Assembly: GCF_021462225.1 (NCBI RefSeq)
Contig: NC_061811.1
Coordinates: 4,547,163 to 4,611,162, forward strand
Source: Girardinichthys multiradiatus
Taxonomy: Eukaryota > Chordata > Actinopteri > Cyprinodontiformes > Goodeidae
Reading direction: 5' to 3'
DNA: 64,000 nucleotides
The number at the start of each line of letters is the position of its first letter. Position 1 is the first letter of the stretch. Shown in pieces: positions 22,351-34,850 of this stretch. A program made the translations under genes and the position numbers. The notes below the pieces were generated by a model. It ran no database searches, was not told the DNA's origin, and saw only the letters and a program-made list of their open reading frames with translations.

Positions 22351-23329
22351 TACTTGTATTATTTACCCTCTAGACAAATAGTAATAGTGAAATAGTTGTG
22401 AGCTCAACATTGATATTCACATTAAAGCCAGTTTCTATGTTTTATTAATCATACATTCTTCATTTTATTTCCATATTTTGCATAGATGCCAACTTTTGAT
22501 ATGTAACTTAGCAACTGAGACATAAAGTGTCTTTTATGTGAGACTGAAGGCTTTGGGAACGACTTATTCAGAGAATATTGTATACTGCCATCAGTGACGA
22601 CAGAATCAGTGAATGAAATGGAGAGCAGAAAGAAGTGAGAGAAGCAGTTTAGAGAAGATTTGCCAGTTAACATCTACAGGGTAGCTAGAGTAAATGGTGC
22701 AGCAGAAACTTTGAGTGAAAACCTTGCACAGCAATAAAGTGATATAGACATGAATAATGCAGGAGCATTTAGTTCAGTGCTTAGGAATCAGATGTCCCTG
22801 GTGCCCTGAAGGATTCCAGTCTACTGAGCCAGCGTTTCTGGTGTAGAATAAACCAGCGCAGACCCAAATGAGAAGTTCAGCACTCAACACTGTCCTGCCA
22901 AGCCACCAAAACCAGGTCTGCATGTTCATCAGCGTGCAGGAAAATGAAATGAGACATACGCTATATGTAACTATATGTTCAAACTCAGGCTTTACAAATA
23001 TGCACACATAACACACCACACACCTAGTTTAGAGACAGCGAAAGAAAATGCCAAAAACAATAATATTTAACTAATTTAAATTGAACATAGTTAACTTGGA
23101 GTTGAATTGTTTTTGTTAATAATTCTTATATTTTAAGGAGTGGTAAATTTATTCCTGATATGTGCAGAGTTTGCCAGAGGTGCTAGAAAATGTTTTTCTT
23201 CTATTGTTCTAATATCACTGCCTTATATGGCTGGTATTCACAGGACTTAACACACCAAAAATTATTTAATTAAGTTTTAAATAACTTAAGCATATTATGT
23301 GGTTTGGTTTATGGTCTTTGTTGTTTGCT
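22351..23329. other. non-coding stretch, no gene seen
   Basis: Unique-looking. The minus-strand frames at 22,449-22,673 and 22,774-23,019 show no recognisable motif. Confidence 0.3.
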
Positions 23330-23640
23330 GTTACATTTATTTGATTTTCCCTTACCTTTATGTTCGCATCATGTGAACTTGTATCTAGCCACTGACCCTC
23401 AGTGCCTCATCTCATGTTCCTCAGCTGTTTGACAATCTGTTAATCAGACTCATCTGTTCATTGTCCCAGTAATCACTCCCCCCAGTATTTCTAGCCCTTG
23501 TTTGTTGTTTGTCATTGACTCTCCTGTTACCATCCTTGCGTCTTGCCGGTTTGCTCTTTGCAGGTCCCTTTGTGTCCCTAGCTATTTTTGATCTAATTCC
23601 ATTCACAAAATATCCACCTACATCATGATCTTGCCTGCCT
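23330..23640 (+). mobile_element. possible LTR-like remnant
   Basis: The block attgtcccagtaatcactcc then cagtatttctagccc, followed by pyrimidine-rich sequence, resembles the region around the TATA-like box of the LTR-like repeats at 16,485-16,980 and 62,814-63,050. Ends were not found. Confidence 0.25.
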
Positions 23641-25724
23641 GCAAGTGGGTCTCAGAAAAAACAGCCTTTGACATAGAAAGCCTAAATTAAACTTTCAAAT
23701 GATACTAGCATCACATATTTTGGTAAAAAAAAAAAAAAAGGAGTGGCTGTGTTTTTTGTCTTTTTTAATAAGCACTATAAACCTATATAAATAGAATAAA
23801 ATAAAAAAGTCCTTGGAAGGAAAAGGCATTTTTGCTAGTTTTTCTAGCAGGTTTTTTGTGGCACCCATCTGGCCACCTGTTGAAAACCTCAAGGTGTATC
23901 TGATGTCTCTGTTTTTTATTAAAATGTTTAACAGTGCCAGTATCTTACATAAATGACTCACTATGTGTCTTGTGAGAAGCTCTGAATAGTCCATGAAACA
24001 TAACCTTAGTGATTACTTTACTTTTCAGTAGTTCTGTTGGGATTTGGGTTTAAAAATAAAACTGGTGAGCCTAAAACTGAGGAACCGTGGGAGAGACTGA
24101 ATGAGAGTTTAAGTGCTAATTTTGCAGAACTGCTGAGAAGCTTTCATTTTGTTGTCTCAGCTGCTCAAAGCTTCAACTAATGAGTAATTAATTACCACAC
24201 AAATCCAAATCAAATCATCTCCTTTGCACTCCCCTTGCATGTTTGCTTTGATTTCATTTAGTTGTTCTGCTTGTTGACTCAAAAGAAGCACACATAAAAT
24301 AAAATTTTGCTATTACCTTGTTTATATTGGAACAAATACCTTACTCACAGGGCTTTCATGCAGAGGTGCATCTGCATAGATGTGTGGTTAATGTTTTGAA
24401 ATCATCACAGGTTATCTGCTTTTGCTAGACATTCAAATTGTCTGATTTCCTTTCAAACAATGCAAATGAGGCAAAAAGTCCATCCCCTCTTCCACAGCTG
24501 TGGGTCCTTATATGCTTTGTGGACCAGTGAAGTGGTCTCCAGGGCAGGTCCACTCTCTGTACTGAAATGGTAATTTACAAATAGGTGAGGCATCATGCTT
24601 TTAGCGGACGAAGAGAGCGCCACACATTGGTGACAGGAACATCAGTTTCACGAACTGTTTCCTCCTTTTGCCCCTGAAAGTGTGGCGTAATCACGTGCAG
24701 GGGTGATGCACCATGAAATGAAATGGGCGCCCAATCCGGGGGAGCGGACTCACTGGTGTGTCTACAGAAATGAAGGTCATTTTTTACGCAGAGATGCTGG
24801 TGTCAGTAGAAAGGGCCTCACAGGTGCAGGTCAGACATTGCCACAGGCAGACTAATGACAGCAGTATGTTTTAGATTTTAGTTTTGGACTTGAAAGAGGA
24901 AGATGTCATATTATAATCCAACTAAATTGAAAGACATGTGGCTCAATTTTAAAAACCAAATAGCCTAATTGAGAGAGAAACCTAAAATATGAAAGTATAA
25001 AACATTATTCAAAGTTAAAAATTGAAAACTCAATTTCTGGCACTAAAAGAGCTTTTACAGTACCTGCTGCTAAACCAGGCATGTACTTCCAAATATGGAT
25101 AATGAGATCCTAAAACCTATCCACCTCAACAGATTGGTTTCTTGACCAAAAAGACATTTGTAATGGGAAAAAGTTGCTTATTAGCCAATCAGAAAAAAGA
25201 CAGAGTAAACATTTGAACAACAAAGATCATCCATGCAGGAAATGTGGGTGAGCTCCAAGGCAGTAAAATGGTTTGAAAGATGGATTTTTCATCACCCACC
25301 AAGAACAGTCTTTCCATTAGAAATGCTTTTTTAGAATTACTTAACAGTTGGTGTCTTGGACTGAACTGAGGGAATACCTGAAGGAACTAATGAACACAAC
25401 ACAGCTCCTGCTACAACAGATAGCTGCAACAGAGAGAAAACAGCCAGACACCAAGGAGCTGTCGTTTCTGAGCATAAATGTCATTAAATAAGAAAATGTT
25501 TTCTTTTCATCATTTTGTTCTCTGTGAGTATGAAGCTAACACACATTAAATCTACATTCAAAATCTCCAAATGATTCTCCTGCATATTTATCTATGAAAA
25601 TGAGCTTTCTTTGTGACTCCCATTTTCCACATTGTCTGAGCCAAATGAAGTTCAACTGCTGCTGCTGACTGATTGTATAGCAGTATTTGGAATCCCTTTC
25701 ATCCATGTTTCTTTACCATGACCT
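23641..25724. other. long single-copy-looking stretch, no gene seen
   Basis: Mostly AT-rich with a short GC-richer patch at about 24,600-24,860. No coding frame of note, no recognised transposon. Confidence 0.35.
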
Positions 25725-26135
25725 TGTGGTGGACCAGACTTAAGCAAGGACAAAAGGTGTTCAAAAATTGGAAAAACTTCAATTTAATACTGTCAAAAAT
25801 AGTTAACAAAAGATCAACTTCAATATAAAAATAATTCAGATAATAAATGACATGAGTTCGGGCCCAACTCAGCTGAGGTCAACTGAACAGCAACAAAACT
25901 CAAACAAAACTGACCTCCAGACCAAAAAACAAAGACTTCTTAAATAGGGGTGGAATAACCTAGACTCAAATGGGGAAGGCACAACATAAGAACAAATGAG
26001 AAAAATACATAAAAACTAATTAACAAACATAAATGACACAAATTGATCTATAACTTAACACAAATAAGTGAATACTAAAGTGACAAAATAACTAACAACT
26101 TTAACAAGTTAAGAAGTTAAGTCCCCCCCTCAGTC
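25725..26135 (-). mobile_element. possible LTR remnant, minus strand
   Basis: On the minus strand a G-run (ctgaggggggac, about 26,124-26,133) resembles a polypurine tract. About 190 bases downstream is cccctatttaagaag (TATA-like, about 25,940-25,954). Clean TG/CA ends and a target duplication were not found, so this is tentative. Confidence 0.25.
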
Positions 26136-27099
26136 ATTTGGAATAATGGTATCTTCCTGGCTTCCACCTCCAGCTGGTCTGCATTTGCAGAACCTCAAAG
26201 AAAAAAAACCAAGTATAAGTAAACCATTCAGACAAATCTTAATTAAAGTGTGCACCCATTTGAAAATATCTGTCTAAATAAAATAACTTAAACTTATGTA
26301 TAGTGTCATCTGAGACTAATAAATGTAAAACAATGAAACAATACTAACACTTTGTGGTGGTGGTAGAAGCATCCACCACATACCTAAAAAAGACATTTTC
26401 AGGGCCAAACTACATGTTGTAGCAAATAATTTGTAAGCCACATTACTGTAGTGCAGTTTAAACCTCACCAGTAAAACACAGACTGATTAGGGAGAAAAGT
26501 GACAAGTACTGCATAGCTTGTGAATATTAAGTGAGCTCCTCTGGTTACAGAGTTGTTGAGAGCAATATGCTAACACATGCCTGTTCACATAAAAGTCACA
26601 ATGCTTGTCAGAACCAAAACAAAAAATATTCTTCACTGTGGTAAATTACAGAGCATTTAAATTGCTTGATCTGGCTTTAAATCCCTGGATAAGGTACCAT
26701 TGTTAGATCTGCCCCATAGATATCCTTTCTCCAGCTTCCTCCTACTCACTGGGTAAATCATCATCTAAATCGTTACAAACTCAAATTACAGTTGGAGACT
26801 TTTCTATCACTACTATAGTTTGGGAGACCATTTTGTTATGCATTGATGCCTGTGTTCAGTCCTCCAAACGTTATTTCATCACTTTTTGGTAACTTTGGGC
26901 TGTGTTGTCAGCTGCCTCGTGCTTGCTTTTTTTCTTTTATGATTTGAACATATCTTCGATTTTCTGACATAATGTGTCTTTTGTTTTTGATTTAAATTGT
27001 TTAACATTTGTTTTGTGTGTGTGTTTCTGTGTGTGTGTGTGCATTCGTTCTATTTTCTTAAATCCCCAGTTTGTTGGAACAGATGTCCACACACAATTC
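26136..27099. other. non-coding stretch, no gene seen
   Basis: AT-rich. Contains a GT-rich microsatellite at about 27,015-27,042. No gene recognised. Confidence 0.35.
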
Positions 27100-27205
27100 T
27101 AGCGATTTTCTCCTGTTAAAAGGGAGTCATTTCTTTCAATTGTTGCCACATGCTTGAATCTTACTACATTACTCCATCTCAATAAATGTGTTCATGTTTT
27201 TATTG
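27100..27205 (+). mobile_element. fragment of the L2-type 3' end repeat
   Basis: The motif tcctgttaaaagggagtcat and the following gttgccacatgcttg correspond to the conserved core of the repeat at 3,874-4,495. The 3' end is lost. Confidence 0.45.
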
Positions 27206-28214
27206 GCATGTGTATTGCAAGGCAAATTTGAGCTTTCACAGGGACAAAAGTGTGGCAAGTCAGATAAGGCAAGGCTGCAACTAATAGACTCTGCTCCTGG
27301 AGAGGGTTCAGCCCAGCCAAAAAAAGAAATTCAAAACATGATCTGAATCCTCCAAATGGTGACATTCTCTATCTCCCAGATGCATCAGTGTTCCTTCAAG
27401 CGATCAAGAAGTAATTCCCTTTATCAGCCAGCATGAATATTAAAGTTTTGTGCTGGAGGGATCCAGAGAATAAACACAACAGCACCGGCACCTGTCCCAG
27501 ACTTTGGTGGATAGCTGATGAAGCAGATGAGTGGCTCACTAGGTAATACCGCAGCTGTAAAGATTCTGGCAGTAACATCAGCCAAGGCTGAAGGAAAACA
27601 AGGAATCAACATTTTCGTCTTCAGTTTCTTGTCTTATGACAGTTGTTAATGAAAACCCGAGCAATTGTAGCAGTGCATCATACCATGTTTTTATTATCCA
27701 CATGCAAATGAAGAGTATACACATGCTAGAAGAATAAAATCACAAAATGTGAAGTAATGTAAAAGTATCTAGTATGAAATTTGCACATAATTAAAAACTG
27801 AACAAATGAAGATATTATGATATTAAAAAAATATTACTAGAAAAAAATTATAATATAAATATAATTAATAAAATATTGATGCAAAGGAGACACACATGGA
27901 GACTGTCATCTGCGGAGCGCTACAGAACACTGATTGTCTTAACACTTTCCAATCACATCCAAGACAGACATATGATTAATCTTTGGACATGACAGAGTGC
28001 ATTAAATAGGCAAAGGCTGGAACAAACTGCAGCATTAAATGTGTCAGGTAATGCACTTAAAAGTGACCTGTGATGGACAAATAAACTGTGCATACCATGA
28101 GCTGTTTTGCAAAGAAGAATGGGTAAAAAAAGTCAGTCTAAATGTGAAAACTAGTAGAGACATAACACAAACGAGTTGCAGATATAATTGTACTGAAAGG
28201 AAGTTCTGCAAAGT
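27206..28214. other. non-coding stretch, no gene seen
   Basis: AT-rich, with no recognised gene or repeat. Confidence 0.3.
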
Positions 28215-28370
28215 TTTGAATCAGGGGGGTTGAACACAAATGCACACCACACTTCTTGGATTTTTTTGAAAACCACATATCATTCTAATCACAATGTTTA
28301 ACCACTTTGTGTTGGTTTACCACATAAAATCCAATTCATGTGTGGTCTCAATATGTAAAAATGTGAAGTA
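28215..28370 (+). mobile_element. right end of a Tc1-like family E copy
   Basis: The motifs gaacacaaatgcacaccaca, actttgtgttggtttaccac and ataaaatccaattca match the 3' end of the family E copies at 21.2 and 33.8 kb. Only the end is present. Confidence 0.5.
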
Positions 28371-28581
28371 GTTTTTCAAGGCACAGTGTGTGTCTTTGAG
28401 TCCACAGGATGTTAAAACATTTAAGCTGCAACAAATACGCTGAACATGAAAATGAAGCAGAAAGCAGGTTATGGTCCGTCCCTTGTCTAATTCCGGGCTG
28501 TTTAGTCTCAGACTATCATGGCATGTTGTTGTCATACTGCGGTTATATGTGATCACTGCAGCGTCCAAAATTACTGAACAG

Positions 28582-31500
28582 AGCTGAATCAGAATCAGAA
28601 TCAGAATCAGAAAAGCTTTATTGCCAAGTACGTTTTTGGACATACAAGGAATTTGTTTTGGCGTAGTCGGTGCAATACAATACAAATTAAACAGTACAAA
28701 CATATCTACAATATAATATAAATATAAGTGCACAGTTTTAAGTGAGTGAGAGTAAATATAGAGCAGTATAAGATGCAAGAGCAATACAACAGTGCAGGTG
28801 ATCATTGTGCAAGTAAAGCAGTGCAAGTAAGCAGGAGTCCAAGCTGAGCGTTAATGTAACGCATAGAGTTACAGGTTACAGGTGTCCTGTCAGCAAAAAA
28901 AGGGGGGGTGTGGGGGAAAGGGACAGTGTCAGTGTGGTTTCCGGGCTTTGTTAACCAGGCTGGTGGCAGATGGGAAAAAACTGTTCTTGTGGCGTAAGGT
29001 TTTGGTCCGGATGGACCGCAGCCTCCTGCCAGAGGGGAGAGTCTCAAAGAGTCTGTGACCGGGGTGGGAGGGATCAGCCAGAATCTTCCCTGCCCGCTTC
29101 AGGGTCCTGGAGGTGTACAGTTCCTGGAGCGACAGTAGACTGCAGCCAATCACCTTCTCAGCAGACCGAATGACACGCTGCAGCCTGCCCTTATCCTTGG
29201 CTGTAGCAGCGGCGTACCAGATGGTGATGGAGGAGGTGAGGATGGACTCAATGATGGCTGTGTAGAAGTGCACCATCATAGTCTTTGGCAGGTTGAATTT
29301 CTTCAGCTGCCGCAGGAAGAACATCCTCTGCTGGGCTTTCTTGATGAGGGAGCTGATGTTTGGCTCCCACTTGAGATCCTGGGAGATGATGGTTCCCAGG
29401 AAGCGGAAAGATTCCACAGTGTCAATTGTGGAGTCACAGAGGGTGATGGGGGCAGGTGGGGCTGGGTTCTGCCTGAAGTCCACAACCATCTCCACTGTCT
29501 TTAGAGCGTTGAGCTCAAGGTTGTTCTGGCTGCACCAGTCCAACAGATGGTCCACCTCCCATCTGTACGCGGACTCGTCACCATCAGAGATGAGTCCGAT
29601 CAGGGTGGTGTCGTCCGCAAACTTCAGAAGCTTGACAGACTGGTGACTGGAGGTGCAGCTGTTGGTGTACAGGGAGAAGAGCAGAGGAGAGAGAACACAG
29701 CCTTGGGGGGAACCGGTGCTGATGGTCAGGGAGTCAGAGACGTGCTTCCCCAGCCTCACGCGCTGCTTCCTGTCAGACAGGAAGTCAGTGATCCACCTGC
29801 AGGTGGAGTCGGGCACACTCAGCTGGGAGAGCTTCTCCTGTAGCAGAACTGGGACGATGGTGTTGAAGGCAGAGCTGAAATCCACAAACAGGATCCTGGC
29901 ATAGGTTCCTGTGGAGTCCAGGTGCCGGAGGATGAAGTGAAGGGCTAGGTTGACTGCATCGTCTACAGACCTGTTGGCTCTGTAGGCAAACTGCAGGGGG
30001 TCCAGGAGGGGGTCGGTGATGTCTTTTAGGTGTGAGAGCACAAGGCGCTCAAAGGACTTCATCACCACAGAGGTCAGGGCGACGGGTCTGAAGTCATTAA
30101 GCCCTGTGGTCCTTGGCTTCTTGGGAACAGGGACGATGGTGGAGGACTTGAAGCAGGCTGGCACATGACATGTCTCCAGTGAGGTGTTAAAAATGTCTGT
30201 GAAGACTGGAGACAGCTGATCAGCGCAGTGCTTCAGGCTGGCTGGTGAGACAGAATCCGGACCAGCAGCTTTCCGGGGGTTCTGTCTCCTGAAGAGTTTG
30301 TTGACGTCCCTCTCCTGGATGGAAAGAGCCGTCCTCGGCGTGGGTAGGGGGCTGGTGGGGGGGAACTTCAGGGTGGGGATTGGAGGTGCCAAGGCCCCTC
30401 TTGAGGTTGGGGAGGTGGGGGTGGTGGATTGTGGCTGCAGCTGTTGGGGGGCGTCGTGGGAGATGGTTGCAGGACTGTCCCTTTGTCTTTCAAAGCGGCA
30501 GTAGAACTCGTTCAGGTCGTTGGCGAGGCGTCGGTCGTTGATGGAGTGGGGGGCTTTCGGCTTGTAGTTGGTGATTTGCTTGAGCCCTTTCCAGACAGAT
30601 GCAGAGTCGTTGGCTGAGAACTGGTTTTGGAGCTTCTCAGAGTACAGTCGTTTGGCCTCTTTCACTGCCTTGCCAAACTTGTACTTGGCCTCTCTGTATA
30701 TGTCTTTGTCCCCACTCCTGAAGGCCTCTTCCTTATCCAGTCTTAACCTTCTGAGTTTAGCTGTGAACCAGGGTTTGTCGTTGTTGTAACTCACCCTGGT
30801 GCATGATGGTACACAGCTGTCCTCACAGAAGCTGATGTAGGAAGTCACAGCCTCTGTGTACTCGTCCAGACTGTTGGTAGTAGTCCTGAACACATCCCAG
30901 TCTGTACAGCCTAAACACGCCTGGAGATTCTCCACAGCCTCACTGCTCCACTTCCTTGTCGTCCTCACAACAGGTTTGCAGAGCTTAAGTTTCTGCCTGT
31001 ATGCAGGAATCAGGTGGACCATGATGTGGTCGGATTGGCCCAGTGCAGCACGTGGGACGGCGTGATAAGCGTCTCTGATGGTGGTGTAACAGTGATCCAG
31101 AATGTTGTCCTCTCTGGTCGGACATTTTATAAACTGTCTATATTTGGGGAGTTTGTGGGTGAGATTACCTTTGTTAAAGTCGCCAACGACGATTACTAAG
31201 GAGTCCGGGTTGGTCCGCTCCACACTCAGTATCTGGTCGGCGAGCATGCGCTGTGCGACCTGCAGGTTAGCTTGCGGTGGGATGTAAACACCGACCAGGA
31301 TGAACGAAGCGAACTCACGGGGGGAATAGAAAGGCTTACAGTTTATGATGAAGGATTCCAGGTCTGGAGAACAGTGCTGCTGAATCACTGTCACGTCGTT
31401 GCACCAACCACTGTTGAGGTAAAAACAGATTCCTCCACCTTTCGCTTTGCCGGAGAGTTCCGTGTCTCTGTCCGCTCTGTAGAGCTGGAATCCTGCCAGC

Positions 31501-31955
31501 TGCAGCGCAGAGTCCGGTATTAATCCACACAGCCACGTCTCCGTGAAACACAAAACAGCCGATGAATAAAAGTCCCTGTTTTTCCCCAACAACAGTTGTA
31601 GTTCCTCCATTTTGTTGGGAAGTGAGCGCACGTTAGAGATAAATATTCCAGGTAACGGTGTTCGTAGTCCACGCTGGCGAAGACGTACCAGCACCCCAGC
31701 CCGTTTCCCTCTCTTCCGGCGTTTCACCGCGTGAACAAAGGTGAGCGCACCTTTGACCAGAATGTCCAAATATTCCAGAGCAGTAGGCAGAAAAGTTGGA
31801 AATAACTCCTCTGGTGTAGTAGCCCTGATGTTCATGAGTTCTTCTCTGGTGAGAGAGCTCCGGGTACCATCACAGAAGACCGTTTTAAAGCAAAAAACAA
31901 AACAAAACAATGCGCACCAACACGCCGAGGCGACCATCTGCGGCGACGGAGATAA
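28582..31955 (-). mobile_element. Rex1/CR1-type LINE with intact ORF
   Basis: This minus-strand non-LTR retrotransposon carries one long intact reading frame (28,929-31,937). A 3' UTR of roughly 300 bases follows and ends in agcttt preceded by cttggcaataa, then a short (TTCTGA)n tail (about 28,586-28,611 on the plus strand). The 5' boundary lies at about 31,955, abutting the GAATT-rich tail of another retroelement. I could not find a clean target duplication, and how much 5' UTR is missing is unknown. An intact frame implies recent insertion. Confidence 0.85.
28929..31937 (-). CDS. LINE endonuclease/reverse transcriptase (Rex1/CR1-like), intact
   Basis: A 1,002-residue protein from ATG at 31,937; the frame is open a further eight codons upstream but without an ATG. 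An N-terminal basic stretch (RRKRGKRAG, about 73-81) precedes an apurinic-type endonuclease domain (about 95-310). That domain shows [15 protein letters not shown] (catalytic Glu about 133), VGDFN (about 251-255) and QSDH (about 301-304). A linker rich in Pro, Ser and Thr (about 495-540) leads to the reverse transcriptase: [17 protein letters not shown] (motif A, about 684), STGSPQG (motif B) and FADD (about 773-776). A C-terminal domain ends LVNKARKPH. All catalytic residues expected of both enzymes are visible and there is no internal stop. It would nick target DNA and copy its own RNA in the nucleus. Its own activity is inferred only. Confidence 0.9.
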   Translation of the reverse strand: MVASACWCALFCFVFCFKTVFCDGTRSSLTREELMNIRATTPEELFPTFLPTALEYLDILVKGALTFVHAVKRRKRGKRAGVLVRLRQRGLRTPLPGIFISNVRSLPNKMEELQLLLGKNRDFYSSAVLCFTETWLCGLIPDSALQLAGFQLYRADRDTELSGKAKGGGICFYLNSGWCNDVTVIQQHCSPDLESFIINCKPFYSPREFASFILVGVYIPPQANLQVAQRMLADQILSVERTNPDSLVIVVGDFNKGNLTHKLPKYRQFIKCPTREDNILDHCYTTIRDAYHAVPRAALGQSDHIMVHLIPAYRQKLKLCKPVVRTTRKWSSEAVENLQACLGCTDWDVFRTTTNSLDEYTEAVTSYISFCEDSCVPSCTRVSYNNDKPWFTAKLRRLRLDKEEAFRSGDKDIYREAKYKFGKAVKEAKRLYSEKLQNQFSANDSASVWKGLKQITNYKPKAPHSINDRRLANDLNEFYCRFERQRDSPATISHDAPQQLQPQSTTPTSPTSRGALAPPIPTLKFPPTSPLPTPRTALSIQERDVNKLFRRQNPRKAAGPDSVSPASLKHCADQLSPVFTDIFNTSLETCHVPACFKSSTIVPVPKKPRTTGLNDFRPVALTSVVMKSFERLVLSHLKDITDPLLDPLQFAYRANRSVDDAVNLALHFILRHLDSTGTYARILFVDFSSAFNTIVPVLLQEKLSQLSVPDSTCRWITDFLSDRKQRVRLGKHVSDSLTISTGSPQGCVLSPLLFSLYTNSCTSSHQSVKLLKFADDTTLIGLISDGDESAYRWEVDHLLDWCSQNNLELNALKTVEMVVDFRQNPAPPAPITLCDSTIDTVESFRFLGTIISQDLKWEPNISSLIKKAQQRMFFLRQLKKFNLPKTMMVHFYTAIIESILTSSITIWYAAATAKDKGRLQRVIRSAEKVIGCSLLSLQELYTSRTLKRAGKILADPSHPGHRLFETLPSGRRLRSIRTKTLRHKNSFFPSATSLVNKARKPH

Positions 31956-31956
31956 A

Positions 31957-32850
31957 TTCAATTCAATTCAATTCAGTTTATTTATATAGCGCCAATTCAC
32001 AACACAAGTTGTCTCAAGGCACTTCACAACAGTCAGGTACATACATTCCAATTAATACTAACAATTGAACAGTGCAGTCGGAGATAGCTTTTTATTCAAA
32101 TTGGATAAAACTTTTTCTATCTAAGGAAACCCAGCAGATTGCATCCAGTCAGTGACTTGCAGCATTCCCTCCTCCCGGATGAGCATGTAGAGACAGTGGA
32201 CAGTCACTGGCGTTGACTTTGCAGCAATCCCTCATGCTAAGCATGCATGTAGCGACAGTGGAGAGGAAAAACTCCCTTTTAACAGGAAGAAACCTCCAGC
32301 AGAACCAGAACCAGGCTCAGACCGATTGAGGGTTTGAGAGAACAGAGCAGAGACACAAAAAGAACACAGAAGCACTGATCCAGGAGTACTTTCTATGGGA
32401 AGGAAAAGTAAATGTTAATGGATGTAGCTCCTTTAGTGGTTTCACCTAGAAAGAAAGAACAGATAAACTCTGAGCCAGTTTTCAAGGTTAGAGTCTGAAA
32501 GAGAGCACATAGAGTTAGTTACAGTAAAAGCTCAGTCAATTGCCATGTCTAGGAGAGAGAAAGGGTTAAACACTGAAAGACAGGGCCAAGAGGATCATCT
32601 GTAGAAGGTGAGCATTAAGTTGTTGCCAGCAGAAGCTTGGATGATGCCCCTGTCCAGAAAGGTGTCACAGGTAGACACAGTCAGGCCAGGTGTAGCTTCT
32701 AGGAAGAGAATAGAGAGAACATAAAGTTAAAAGCTGAAATAACAGCAAATAATGCAAAATTGGAGAGTAGTGTGAGAATGTAGCGAAGAGAGTGAAAGTG
32801 GTCGTTATGTCCTCCAGCAGCCTAAGCCTATAGCAGCATAACTACACAGA
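31957..32850 (-). mobile_element. L2-type 3' end repeat, copy 2
   Basis: The plus strand opens with an AATTC-rich tail (31,957-31,975) and tttatatagcgccaattcac, the reverse complement of an L2-type 3' end. The body matches 3,874-4,495 in reverse (aacaggaagaaacctccagc near 32,281) and extends further 5' to about 32,850, making this the longer copy. Its tail touches the 5' end of the Rex1-type LINE. No intact frame. Confidence 0.65.
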
Positions 32851-32854
32851 TAGT

Positions 32855-33240
32855 TTCAGTTCAGATTATTTAGTTAAATGGCGCTTATTTACAACAATGT
32901 CGTCTCAAGGAACCTCACAAAGGGTCCCACTGATGCTCATTGTTATGCTAAAAATCACAAGGATTGGGATACCTCCCTCTTTCAGACTGATTATAACCAT
33001 TGGAAAAGAGAAGGGGTCACACAGGTAGCAGAAATGGAGGGTGTGTTTGCACCTCAACCATAACCCTCAACCATAGCTACAAAAATGCTTCATTTATTAC
33101 ACGTACCATTATCACTAAAGGAGGCAGAGGAGTAACTGAACATCTGACACAGAGAGCAGGAGAGAGGAGAAGACTCAGAGAGAGAAATAGCAGAACGGGT
33201 AGCCATGGTGGAGCTAAAGCTAAGCTAGCGACCCCTAAAT
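32855..33240 (-). mobile_element. second L2-type 3' end, directly adjacent
   Basis: A second tail-like start (cagttcagattatttagtta, then aatggcgcttatttacaac and gtctcaaggaacctcacaaa) begins where copy 2 ends, on the same strand. The following sequence differs from copy 2, so this is a related but different element or subfamily. The 5' boundary is approximate. Confidence 0.5.
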
Positions 33241-33750
33241 GATGGAGCCGTTGTTCTTGAGTGGAGAAAACTACTCTACAGTGTTGTATTTGTCATGGTA
33301 CCATGATGAATAATATCCACTCTATCATATCAATGCCCAGATGCTACAAGCAAGATAACCCGGATTTTACTGAAAAGTCTTCCCTCTGAATCACGGGTCA
33401 GCCAATGACAAACAGGCATTTCAAGTAAAGTGATTTATTTTATTATTTTAATTATATATTTTGGATAGACAGTTTATACTGACATGAAGTCAGCCAGAAA
33501 GCATGTTTTTTGGTGAAAGTATTAAATATTTGAAAACTCCAGGAAATGTAGCTTTAGCCACATATTTGAATGCTTAGGTTCTAAAGATCTTTGTGGGAAC
33601 TGTAGTCACCCCGAAGCTTCTTTCAGAAGACAAGTTTAAAAACTGCCATCCAAAGGCTTTTGTTTTTATTCAGAAACAAACTCAACCACAGTTCTGAAAA
33701 AGGTTACATTTTGACATTGATTTTACTTAGTTTCCAATTTAACCACTGGG
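33241..33750. other. non-coding stretch, no gene seen
   Basis: AT-rich. No gene or recognised repeat. Confidence 0.3.
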
Positions 33751-33754
33751 ACAA

Positions 33755-34850
33755 TGCATTTGGACAATGCTCTTTCTTTTTTATAGGAAACAAAATCATT
33801 AATTTACACTTCTTTCAACAATGGCTGTTTTCTTGTCCCTCCTCCACAAAGGCAAGACATCTCTGCAGCTCCTCCAGCATTACCATAGGTATGTTGGATG
33901 CTTTTCTGATTAATGCCATCCTTGCTGTCCTCTCGGTCTAGAACTACCATTCCATTGTAGCTCTGGTTGCAGGTTTAGGGTCGTTATTCTGCTGCAAGGT
34001 GAACCTCCACCCCCTCCTAAATCTTTTGCAGCCACCATGTTTCATGCTCGGGATAATGTGTTCAAATTGATGTGCAGTAGTGTGCCACACATAGCCTTTA
34101 GGGTATTGGCCAATAGGTTTAATCTGTCTCATCTGACCAAAGCACCTTCTTCTACATGTTGTGTTCTCTACATGGCTTTTGGCAAACTATAATCAAAACT
34201 CATGGCTTTCTTTAAACAATAGCTTTCCTCTTGTCACTCCTCCATAAATGCTAGACTTGTGGTGTGCACAGCTAATAATTGCTGTGCCAACAGAAGCCTC
34301 TGACTCATATCATCTCCATAATAAACCTGCATAGACAAGCCACCTCTGAGCTTCCTCTGGCCATTCACAAATCACAAGTAGATACGACGGTATTCCGTAC
34401 ATCTGTGAGTGTACAAGAAAACAAACTAACAATGTGGAACAACAGAAAGTGTGAGATGTTTAAAACTTGGAATATTGTTTTATAACCTCTACAACTTCCT
34501 CCCTGACTTGTCTGATGTGTTCCTTGGTCGTCATGATGCTGTTTGTTCAGTGATGTTCTCTAACAAACCTCTGAGTCCAGAAATTAAATTGCAATTAAAT
34601 CACACGCAAGCTGAGTGTATTTACTAATTAGAACACTTTTACAGACACTTGGTTGTGTTTGATTTTATTTAGGAGTATCAGAGTAAAGGGGGATGAATAC
34701 AGATGCTTCCTAAATGTTTCATTTTTGCTACAAAACAATTATTTCCAGTTCAAAATTGCGCACTAATTTGTGCTGGTATATTACAAAAAAATTAAATAAA
34801 ATGAATTAAAGTATGTAGGTTGTAACATGGCAAAATGTGAATGTATACTT
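33755..34850 (+). mobile_element. decayed Tc1-like family E copy
   Basis: Ordered motifs include ccattccattgtagctctgg, tgcaaggtgaacctcc, ccaccatgtttcatgctcgg, gtgccacacatagcc, tctgaccaaagcacctt and the right-end block ggagtatcagagtaaaggg. The minus strand still encodes MKHGGC and LQQNNDPKPA, corresponding to the transposase motifs MKHGGG and QQDNDPKH, with the catalytic Asp changed to Asn. The order of some blocks near 33,840-33,930 differs from the other copies, so it is rearranged as well as decayed. Confidence 0.6.

Noticed and set aside
28317..28826. 169-codon minus-strand frame downstream of the LINE
   Set aside because: It is the 3' UTR and tail of the Rex1-type element plus flanking repeat, with no protein-like motif.
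29268..31523. Several plus-strand frames of 60-117 codons
   Set aside because: They are shadows of the real minus-strand LINE gene.
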